DNA of 64,000 nt from Pycnopodia helianthoides (Eukaryota; Echinodermata; Asteroidea; Forcipulatida; Asteriidae), in contig CM063243.1 in the NCBI GenBank assembly GCA_032158295.1, positions 6,704,948 to 6,768,947 of the forward strand, written 5' to 3'. Numbering within the stretch: position 1 is the first letter of the stretch; each line of letters opens with the position of its first letter. Both the position numbers and the translations under genes were made by a program. Below the pieces are notes generated by a model that saw only the letters and a program-made list of their open reading frames with translations, was not told the origin of the DNA and did not search any database. Positions 26,901 through 38,900 of the stretch are shown piece after piece.

Positions 26901-29900
26901 AATGATCTCAAACTTCTACAGGTTTGTGTATATGATGGATTACATAAAGTGCTTACACTGCCAGCAACTGTTTTGTTAGAAAAACCAATTCTGTAGTGTT
27001 CCTTTAAATTTAATACTTATGTACTGCTATGCCACACTCAAGTATCTTGAAATTCAAGTAATTCTTGCAAAACTAGCTGATTCATTTAGATGTGCAGGCC
27101 TTGCGCTTAAGCTTTTTGTAAAGTAGCCCGTCGGGCTAGTAAACTGTGCATTTTACTTGCCCCCAGGAAGTTTTAGTAGCCCAGATTTTAAACAGGAATT
27201 GCCATAATTGTAATGTTCTGATGTGTTAATGTTAATGATCACAACCAGTTCAATGATCAAATGAAGTTATATTCACACACTCAATAACGATTATTACATT
27301 TTATACATTAATTATTCACATCTGAAAAGGAAGAAATGAGCATTTTAAACAAGCAGGTTGCACAGTTTTTAGTAGCCCACAGGGCAAGTTGAGAAGTGGT
27401 GTTTACTAGTCCATAGCATTTTTTACTAGACAATGTACGCCGGGCTAGTGTTAAGGGCAAGCCCTGATGTGTAATCAGGAATGTCACTTAACATAACGAT
27501 ATTAAAAACAATATGTGTATACAAATAGTATGTGCATGACAAGCATTATTATTTCAATACTGTTTGGTTTTTCTTATTTCCAGAGCAGCCCATGTGATCT
27601 AAGAGGAGCTTGTTATCTAACACGATGTGACAACCAGTCTAGTTCATTTGAGGTTAAAGTAGGTCATGCTGAATGGCAGCCATGTCCACAGAATACTTCT
27701 ATAACAGTGAGTTAGATTTTTGCATACGTCATTGCCAGTGGAATATTATTCTAGGATTAAATTGTTGCTCCTTTTAATGAATTCCTTTTGATTTGCTCCA
27801 TTTTTTTAAAGTCAGTTTTGTTATTTGTCATGCTTTTTAAATGTTTAATGTTTGTTAAACAATGCATCCCAATCAAAATCTTGTAGACCACAATGAAACT
27901 TGTTAATGATGTGGGAACTGAAGTATCTACAAGAATAAGACAACATTGCCTCTATGTGAATGACCATCTAATAAAGCTGTTTGAGCAATTGCTAAATGAT
28001 TAGAAATGTCACAAAACAAAGCACCAGATTTTAAAGAACATTTCAGTGCAATGTGTACAAATGTTATCAATCAAGGTTGCTGTAGTCTTAGTGATACGAG
28101 TAGGTTTGTGAATGAGTGGCCGAAAAAAATTACTAAACAGACAATTAATAAAATAAGAGGTTGGATTATGGATTTTATGTTTCAACAATTCAGTGTTGAA
28201 GTTGCCCATGATGAAAACATGCTTGTTTTCCCATGTTAAGCTTGGCAAGTGAACTGTCAAACAAGCTCATTGGTGTTGAAATCCAGGGGTTTGTACACAA
28301 TATCTGCTAGAATGAGGAGTCTCAATGAATAGAGACTCACACTGGATACTTTCAAGGGTCAAGTCTTGATATAAGGTCAAAGGAAAGGCATTCTGAATGT
28401 ACATAGACAACCCCCACCTGATCTTCTTTGTCTGTTATTAGAAATACAACTATCATCAGGAATCAAAAATATATGACTGGGGCTTTGATCAGTTAACCAA
28501 ATGTTTTCGATAATCTTCTACAGTTCAAATAAAAAACAAGATAAATTTCGGCCACATGCCAAATTACCAAAAGAATTAATGTTTACTCAGTATGTAAGTG
28601 TGAAGACTCTTGTGTGAAAACAAATTTCTGTCAGATTCAAGATCTGAGTTACCAACAAAGTTTTTGTTAAAAACAACAGTATTGAAAACTAGTTAATGCA
28701 AGCTCTCAACATTAATTTTAACATTCAAACAAGGCCAAGTGAAAATCTGCTTGATCAGGGTGATTAAAGGGAAGAGAATGCGAAAGATCCAAAAAGTTGC
28801 CAATGGGTGACCTGTCTGCGATTGCTAGATATAGACAAAGGAATTCAAGAACCCATGGAACTGGTTGGAAGAAAGTGTCAGTGACAGCAAGCTTGGCATG
28901 TCGGGCACAATAGTTTTGTTATGTGTGTGTATGTTTTTGTTGCATTTTGTGTGTAAAGCTGTTGCAACAATCATACTGTCACTAGTTATGTCGACTGTAG
29001 TCAGCAACAAATTATCTTGAATGTACATTTTTATGGATTGAAATTATCTAACCAGGGTTTTCTATCAACATGCATAAGCTATCGTACTGGGCCGATTCGC
29101 GCAAGTTGCGGCTCCATGTAACGATGCGGCCAAGGCGATTTTATTGTTTATATATATGTTTTTTTTTACTTGAGATCAAGTTCACAAAAACAGGAAGATA
29201 AAACCAAATATTATAACGCCCCCAGATTGCAGAGTTGGGCTTTTAAAACCCAAGATAAACACCAAGTAAAAAAAAAAAGACAATTTCTGTCAATTTTGAC
29301 CAAGATTGCAAGAGCAGTTTGACAATTTCCAACCTCTATCATGTGAGGATGTACTAAAGTTCATAAAGCAATCGCATGTTTAGACATGCTCTCTTTATCC
29401 AATACCATGGTATCGATAGAGATCAATCCACTTTTGCCGGATCCCTTCGGTTAAAGTCCTCGGTTTCAACTGGTAGACACGCTCATACACACTCACACAT
29501 ACAAGCGGTCTTTTACACACACACCTTTGTGGGGATTTCCTATTGTTGTTCTGTTATTCCCTTTTCTATAAAAGATTTCCCTTGTTTAACAATGAAAAAC
29601 ATTGTGGGGACCTTTGTTCCATTGTGTTAAAGTCCCCACAAGGGTGTGTGTGCCACCCTAGTGTGTAAATACCTGCAATCAGGGACCTCCTATTGTCCCT
29701 CTCTTGTTTGAACTTAACTTTTTTGCAACTACTCCCATTGGTTTTACACACACTTTCCAATGGGGGACCTTTCCCCAAACAGGGATCCTATTGTCCTCTT
29801 TTGTTATAGGTCCCCAGTTTGAATGTGTATACCTACTCACACATACATACATACATACAACATTGCGCGAATTATAATAAGATCATGTAACTTGAAAGTA

Positions 29901-32900
29901 GTAAAGGATGACAGTGGCATAAATCAGTTTAGACGTGGAAAGTATTTTGTTGTATTTCTAGATTGTGGGTTATCTTGGTTCAGTTCGCTGTCCATCTACT
30001 AAAGTAATCTGCAGACAGGCAACTTCAATTCTTGATCTTGTTGATACTGTTTGCCAGGACTGCTCGATGACAACACATGTGACAACCTCAGTTACAGGTA
30101 CTCACTCTTATTTTATACTTTAAATATTAAATAACAATAACTAAAACGCATTAGTTGACAACTGGTTATTTATTTGTCAATTGACATTCAGGTAATAAAG
30201 CTTAACCACTGCAACTCATTGTTTTGTTTCTGGTAGATTATGTTGGACTGAGGTCTGCACTGGTAAAGTGGTCATGCTTTACATGGGATCAGGCATACCA
30301 CCATATAATCAAGAGTCCAACAGTTTGGGTGTTTAGTTACCATTATGTTGATTTTTATTGGTGACTATTGCTAAAGTTCATTAAAAACTACATAAACAAA
30401 GGATGAAAATGAAAAGAAAATATGCAGAATATAACAACATCTTAACTGTTGCCCATACCATTGTGCCTTTGAAAGGAAAAACTGTTTGTTATCAATGTTT
30501 TCAATGATTTTTTTCTTTAATTAATTTACAAGAGAGCATACAGGACTTATTACAAAAGGTTGGTATCAGTGTTCTGTTTAATTCCATGGTTGTTGACATT
30601 GAATTGAACACAGTAAACAGAACATGTTTTTCAGAATTTTTTGCATCTTTATGTCATGTTGAAGTTTGTTAAAAAAGAGAGTATATTTTAACATATCAAG
30701 TTATAAATATCGTTAAAAAATAAAACATTTCTGGTACCTGTGTTTAATGTAATGTAAATTACCTAGGAAATTCCTAAACGCGCAAAAAGAGCATTTTCTG
30801 TTTTTTTATCATTTCGTTAGAAACATGAATGTATGCGTTGCCTATATTAGGCATGCAACTTTTCCTCGGATCAGCTGATTTCCTCTTTTTTAATTTCAGT
30901 GTTACTATTCAAAATGGAAAAATACTATACAATTTCCTCTTTTTTGGTGAAGTTACAGTTGCATGCCTGTTATATTGTTTGTGTTGTGTCAGTGCGAAAA
31001 CATTGATCTACTTAAATAGCACTTGCGTTACACACAATTTTGAAATTGTCAAAATGCCGTGTCTGGCTTAAAGTAGGCCGGATGTAAACTCAAAACAAGT
31101 ACGCGTCGAGCATTTTTGTACAAGATATGACGTTTTTGCACTTACGCGACGATGTCCCAACTGTTCATGGCACTGCTTACTAAATGCAAAAATACTCCAT
31201 AATAACTTAGCATTCCACATTTGTTAAAGCAATTTTCATGTCATCACTGGCCATCACAGTTTTTTACTTTTACCTTCCTCCTTCTTGTAACTGAGCATTC
31301 TTTACTGATACATGAACAAAGAACAGAAATGAGTTCATAACCTAATCAGTATTGCCATGAAATAAAGCCTTAATCCTTAATGGTATGTAATTACTGTTCA
31401 TCCAATATTGTAAAATATTCCTTGCAGAATCCATTTCAAGATGCAATAGCTCTACAACATTAAATGAGCACAATCTTCGAATTAGTTTGGAGTTGGAGGC
31501 GGTAGACACTTCCATTTTGACAATGGGGAATGAATTGCTAGCCTTCACTCAGGCTATAATCAGGACAATATGTGACACCACCAATATACATGAGTAAGTC
31601 TTTAAAATGGTATCGTATTACAATGCGCCGTATTTTTGACAGCGTGAGGGCGCTCTCAAAACTAATTGTATCACTTCCGGGGTATAACTTAAGCGATTAT
31701 TGTCTGCCCATGTGGCTGTGTACAGTTTTAACATTGGCGTTCTGTCACTTCTGTGCGCGAGAGAGTTTAGTCAGTGCTTCTAGAATCTAAGGTGGATTAA
31801 TAACGGCTCCTTTAAAGAAACAAAGAGCCCTGCATCTAATCTTAAAAAATATCAGAACTGGCAATTAAGCTTGGCTCATCCTTTCCTCTTTATACTTATA
31901 GAAACAACTGTTCTCCGCAAACAAAAACTGCTTCAAATACTTCCTCCAGACAGTTAAGGACTGAAACACATTACTACCAGACGTCATATCCATCACGGAC
32001 AATAAGACCTTTAAAGGAGGCGTTGTTACCTTAGATTCTAGAAGCACTGACTAAACTCTCTTGCGCACAGAAGTGACAGAACGCCGATGCTAAACTGTAC
32101 ACAGGAAGCTGAGCAGACGATAAGTTATACCCCCGGAAGTGATAAAAATGTTTTTGAGAACGCCCTCACGGGTCAAAAATACGGCACATTGTACTTAACA
32201 CTTTTCAGCACCCCATAATAAAAGCATATTCATTTGTATCAACTATGGCTCTCTTAAGAAATAATAATTTGAATGGTAAAGTTTTATTCAATTTTTTAGT
32301 CAAATGGTTGCCTTAAAATTGCCATTCATCTTTGGACACTGAAATCATCCTTTGAGTTTGTTAAATTCCCTAGGAAGACAACTTTTGAAAAGCAGTGTGT
32401 TTAGTGCCAAGTGGTTGTATCTTTTTGTCTTTAAGCATTGTGATACGGCTGCTGTGTATATGGACAATCCATTGTGTACATCATGTTGTCAGAGCTTTAG
32501 TCCTCTCTCGTATTGAATGTGGCAATGTTCTAGTCTATGGTGCTATGCCACATGAATTGAACAGAGTTCAAAGATAACAAAATAGTGCAGCTCATTTAAT
32601 ATGTTCCACACCACTGAGGGAACATATTACCCCATCACTGTGGGAACTTCATTGGCTATCGATAGAGAACGAATTCATTTTAAACTTGCTCTTCTTGTTT
32701 ATAAATGCTTGAACAAAACTACTTCTAGATATCTTTCCAATTTACTGTCATATCCAGGTTTTCTGCGGTCCACACTTGACATCACTCACTTGAATGTTCC
32801 CAGTGCAAACAAAGTTCTGGGTCAAAAGCATTCAGTGCAGCTGGACCAATGATTTAGAACAATCTTCCTCTTGTCATCAAGGAATTTGTTAGTTTATCTC

Positions 32901-35900
32901 TATTTCGTATAGCTCTTAAGACTCGCCTCTTTTCATGTTAATTTGTGTTTGGCCTATGTGTCTATGATCTTGATGGAATAATGCAAACACATTTTTATTG
33001 TTTTGTTATGATATGTTACATGTGTAGCATGCACTGGCTTGCACTATTGTGCTACACTTTGTTTCCCCCGTACAGAGGGACAGATTGCACTGGGATTATT
33101 TCTTGAAATGTCCCTTTTTATGTGAGTTATTGTGAAATCCATGATTCCAGACCTTTGTTCTTTTTTATACAAATGAAGCTTACAAGAATTGACAGGCTGC
33201 CATTGTTTATCGTTGTATTCGGCTCAATTAGAGGCAAGCCCGAGTGGTCTGAGATTCCAGCATACCATGGCAGATTATTGGCCGTGGCTTATGGCTGAGG
33301 TTTTGCAATTCACGGTGAATGCATACTCATACTTTCTGAAGAAAACAACAAATCCTTGTGCTTATCATGAGAACCTTTGTTGTTTGTTGTCGTTCCTTAA
33401 GTCAGGGTTTTATTGTGAAAATGATACTCAATTGTCCTCAGTTTTGTCAAAACTGTACAATCTCTTTCTCTCACATTCAACATTTTCTTTTCATTGGAAA
33501 CGACCTCTGTTGTCCCTGCCTTAAAAGGTGCTGCTGGAAAGTCTGACTCCTCTAATTATCGGTCTATTAGCCTCCTTCCAATCATGACCAAGGTGTTTGC
33601 AGTACTACTTGAATATAACTTATACTTTTCCAGTGCTTTGTTTTGGCTTTTAGATAATTTGTTTTCTTCTTACTTTTTAACCCTCTTTTACTTTAGTTTG
33701 CATCTGTGTTTTTAATCACTTGGCTGTTATCTGTTCACTTTTGAGTAAATTTGTGAAATTTGTAAAAGTATTTTTATTGCATAGTTTTTATTGTGAGACG
33801 CTTTGGGGTATTTTTTTAGGTGTCCGGCTAACAGCCGAAAAACCTAATGTTATTGTACTGTTTTGGGTTCCCCCCCCCCTGTCTTCCTTCTCCCTAAAGC
33901 TTCTCCCGCAATTTTGGCAAACTTACATGTACTTAGACCTTAGTGTTTAAACATAATCTTTGCACCATATGAAAGCTTTTGAAGTTTTGCTCAATTCTTA
34001 CACAAAGTGTGACCCCATTCGACCTTAACTTCCGGTGGAAGTTGAAGTGAAAAACACCTTATCGAGAGCTATTATGAACTCTAGAGCCAAAGTGGTCGGA
34101 AGTTTGAACATGGTTTGAAAGGGTTAGGGTCTTTAATTCATAAACATTCCAAAAATATTGTATATGATGTTATAACTACATCACTGCAAAATTGGGTCAA
34201 AACTAATTGTTAATTTACGCATCTGAATTTGTTCAGGGTCTAAATGTGAGTATAGTAACTAAAGTAGCTAGACATTAATTTTTGTAGAAACAAAAGCAGG
34301 GTGTTCGGTGTAGACATGTCCGAGTTAACAAACCTTTTCTTTCAAAGAATAGTTTTAAAAACATGTCTTGGTACAAAATATTGATATACGTAAAGTGAAT
34401 GGTGGCTCTAAAGATTTGAAAATTTGAAATAAGAAACATTGAACAATTTCAAAACTGATGACGTCAATATGATTTCAAAACTTATTTTTTTCAAGACTGT
34501 GATAACCCCTTTAACCCTTTCCCTATATGTATTAAGCACTGTATACTCAGTACTTTCCCCAGTTTTGTTTAAAAAAACAAAAAACAGGCAAATTACTTGT
34601 GTGGGATTCGAACCCACAACATTTGCACTACTAGAGCAGATGTCTTACCACCAGACCACTAGGCTAGTGGGTCTTTGTTGTCAGACAAAAATGCTGACAA
34701 CTTTGCAGTTAAAAAGTGCCCTTCAATATTAATGTTTATTTCTGAGACTCTTTATGTAGTTTGTTGATGCAATTTACACTGCTTTTTCAAAACAATTCAC
34801 CATTGGTTTATTTCTGTCTAACCCAAAACGACTGTGCAATATTCGTGTGTTTTTTAACATTAAAGTGGGAGATTTTGTTTCCATCACATGTTAAACCAAT
34901 GTACTTTGGAACCCAATTTTCCAAAAAAGTTGATATGCACGAGAATTGTACAGTCTATTGCTTATTTCTTCGTAATGTAGATGATGATGTGAGGATAAAT
35001 ACAAGCTATTGTTGTATTCCCTTTTATTTAGAAGTCGTATATGCCAACTTGATGTTGCTCAAGGCAGTGATTTGAACACCATTATTGTGACCTTTAACAT
35101 AACCCAAGAAGTTCAAGAGGGAAGTGGTAAGCAAGAGATATGCATTGGGCATGTGACGTATCCATCTTTTTTTAATAGCTCCATGATATTAATACATGTT
35201 GTTGGTTTTAGATATGGATAGTATATGTTTGGAAACACTTAACTGCATTGGATTTTATTTTGTGTTGGGTAGTTCAGGTGGGCCTGCATGTAGGTGATAA
35301 GGTTGGCTTTGTGGTTTATTCCCTGCCTTTTACCTCTGTGGACCCTGGTTTTAATCCCACCTCAGACCTGAGCCTTGTATGTGGATTTAGGTTTTCAAGT
35401 CCCTGCTTGATTATGTGTGTTTGTCTATTTGGAACATTTCTTCATCTTGTTCTCTACACGTGTATCTTCAGGTCCAAAGGTTACAACTACAGTGAGTATC
35501 CCTGGGTCTATTATCAGAAAGATACAAATAAATTAGTTAAGAAAGGGATTGATGCTGGCATACCTTTTAAAGGTTTTTGCTCACATATGAAACACACAAA
35601 GGGATTAGTGCACATCAACTTCATATATTTGAAAAAAGAAATGCTCCTTAATTTGATTGGATTAATTATTTGGATTGATATATGTGTACATTCCTATAGA
35701 TATTCCTGCTTATGTGGCCTACCTTGATCTTCAAGAAGCCATCAATTCTAACAGACTACAAGTGGAGTATTTGAGCACAAAGTATACAGCCAATAATATC
35801 AGGTAATTAACAGCTCTGTTAACTCAATATCAAAGAGTTGCCTGGATAGTAGTAAATAAAACATGCTGATAAAAGAAGACATGCTTGAGTATGCTTGCAT

Positions 35901-38900
35901 AGAATAGCTGTTCTTCTCAGTGTAAGAACCATTGTTCATTTGAAAGAAGAAATATAGTTTAGAATTTCGCACCCCTTTTACATCACATGGCATTGATGCA
36001 CAATTTGGGTTACACAAATTTGAACAATATTTAGCTCCAAAATAGTGATAAATCTAAATCATTGTTTAAATCATGCCGAGTTTCCTAATCATTTTTTCAG
36101 CTCAGTAGCTACTATTTGCATTTGTACCCAAGAACCACATCACCGCTAGCATGTATAACATACACTGTAAAAAATAGCAAGATACGTAGTTCAAATCCCT
36201 TGCCATAACTTTGTTAACAGAAAGAACAATATATGTCACTCTGAGTGTAATCTTGTGAAACATGTGTCAAGTCACTAGTTAAAGACAAGCCCATAGGATG
36301 TTGTACTGCCAGTGCTGCCATTGCCACACCAATATTGGTTTAGGTTTATAATATTTGGTCTCCATTTTCTAATAAAATAGTGCAGCGCAAGATGCAACTG
36401 GCTATTGAAAAAGAAAGTATATTTCAGAAATTTGGGCGAGGCAACTTGGGCGTCAGTGTTGCACACACTGGACTCAAGCTCTGGTGTTTCTGATAAGCAG
36501 AGTATGGGTTTTAATCTCGGTCATGACACTTGTGTCTTTAAGCATGACACTTAACCATTATTGCTTCATCCTTCGGATTGGACATGTGCTGTGTAATACA
36601 TGCAAAAGAACCCAGTTACTCTTATCGCTAAGAGAAGGGGTTTACCCCAAAGTTTCTGGCACTGGCTGCTGAATGCTCCGTAGTAAACTCTTATAATGCT
36701 AGCTTCCCACTATCACAATTCGTGGCATGATTGAAATCGTGGTATTAATCGTGGTGTAATCATGGTGATCCTATCAGATCTTGAGGTGGTCAGTCGTTGC
36801 AGTCGTGGCAATCGTGTTGATCAAAGGAAAGTTTTGGACGTTTAAAAAAATGTCTATGATCAATTGTCAATCGTGTTCGTCACATCAGATCGTATTGGAT
36901 TGTAACAAAGTGCAACATGTCACATCTAATCGTGCTTCCAAATCGTGGTGATCGGGATACTGCAAATATCAAGCTGTCATCATCCTCAACTCCCGCCATC
37001 ATCAATGGTTGGGGGGGGGGGGGTTGGGGGTTGTAGTGTTCACTCTGTAGAAGTTCAAGAAACAATAAAGTTCATGGTCAGTCGGCCTGTATATATATCC
37101 GTCGGGTCCAATCGTAGCTCAAATCTGTTAGTGTTTATTAATTTAGTTTTACTTATCAAGACACCAGGACTTGTGTAATCTGAGAACCCTGAATCCATAT
37201 AGAAGATCTCTCTGTTATTTGTTTATAGCAAAATTTATTTTTGACCAGCTACACAATGAAGCATTTTGATGACCACCAGGTCCTTACTGAGGCCCAACAT
37301 GGCTTCTGGAATAGACAAGGATGTTGTCTCAAAATTAATGGACAGTGTATGACAAGTGGATGCCATCTTGTTGACTTTTCAAAGGCAATCATTAGAGTCC
37401 TCCATCAATGTGTTTTAAGAAAATTACATCCTTATATGCTTTATTGAAATGGAACCTTTCTAACTGAATTGAAGTAGCAAGTTGTCCTTGATGATATGCA
37501 TTCCACTGCTATTGATGTAGATTCCAGTTTGCCTCAAGGCATGGTCATAAGTATGAACCCATTCAGCCCAAAGTACAGCAATACTGTGCATAATGGGCAG
37601 GCCAATAAATATGGCATCCAGATCTAGTAGTCTTCAGGAACAGTAACTTGTGGAACAGGCCAAGGAGGCCTGGGTTGAAGAGTGGGTTCGGCCAGAGAAA
37701 TTTCAATTAGTTACATAGGTATCCTGACGCTGGATGTGAAGTTGTTCTCAAGTTGTTTTGAGAAGGTTAATACTGATGATGCCCTGCTTACCCTTCCAAT
37801 CCTATTCAAAGAAATTATCCAAAAGAGGCCATCATAAGGGGGTTTTGAAACCATGCTCTTACTGCATCAAGTCAAACATAAACATGTGTGCAATGTGATG
37901 AGATTAGGGTGTATATGTGAGTGGCTCTGTTTGAACCCAAGGTAGTAGAGGTTTAATGGTTTGTATGTGCAGCCGGAGACAACGAATATAGTCACCGGGA
38001 TTCAGATTCCCGTTTACTGGATGAGGGGAAACAAACTCAACAGGCAGTCTGATGTAGTTTCGAGAACGATCTCGCCAGATGAACAACTGAGTGTCCATTT
38101 ATCTGCGGTCCTTATACCCAGCAAAACAAAGGGTAGGGATTCTGTCCATTTTGAAGTAGATTGTCTGTGGAGATTCACCTGTCCATTTGAAGAAGGGAGA
38201 TCTGATGTTGTGCATATCCACTTGCATCCTGGCATGTGGGTGAGAGCTTAAGAAGAGTAAGGACTCAAATTGGCAACCCTTGTCTGTTGTAATTGTTGAT
38301 GGTGCACCAAAGCAGGCCGTCAAGTGGGTGGTGAAAGCAAGAGCTACTGTCCCTGCTATACTATCGGGGATTGATAATGTAGACTAACTATTCCATTTAG
38401 CAGGTCAAACAGTCAAGGCAAGTCAACAAGTATGTCTGTCCATTTGAAGGTGGAAGAGGACCATTGATGTCAATGAATTTTGCAAAGTTGACACCGGTGA
38501 GAAGCTTTAGCCCATTTCTGTACATCTTTGCTTTTACCAGGACGCATGAAATGTGTAGAAATTAACTGCCTCATTATTCGGTTACCAGGGTGAGACGTGC
38601 TATGTAAAGCATTGAAAATAGCCGGATGGAACTTGTGAGAAACAAATGGTCGTTGATTATATGTAAATGTGTCACAGACGATTGTGCCTTTCGCTGTGGA
38701 GAGAAGGACATTGACAAGACCTAAGTAAGTTTAGGCCACCTGGAGTAACTCCTCACCTGTCTGTTGTGCAGCAGCAATGGCTTCAAAATCAATGACGTCT
38801 GAAACCTTAAGAGCGTCTGTTTCCAAGTGAGACAGCGTGTCTTTTGTCATGTTGCAATGCATGTAGTTGATATGACGCACTTCTCGGGCAAGTGGTGATC

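Noticed and set aside
28006..28239. A + strand 77-residue frame
   Set aside because: It is antisense to the LINE endonuclease remnant on the - strand, which carries recognisable motifs.
34600..34670. A tRNA gene on the - strand
   Set aside because: Boxes A and B are good, but there is no convincing acceptor stem and the sequence continues into a SINE body inside an intron.
36945..37178. G-rich tract as a regulatory G-quadruplex
   Set aside because: Several long G or C homopolymers are scattered through the window with no link to a promoter or exon, so a specific role is not supported.
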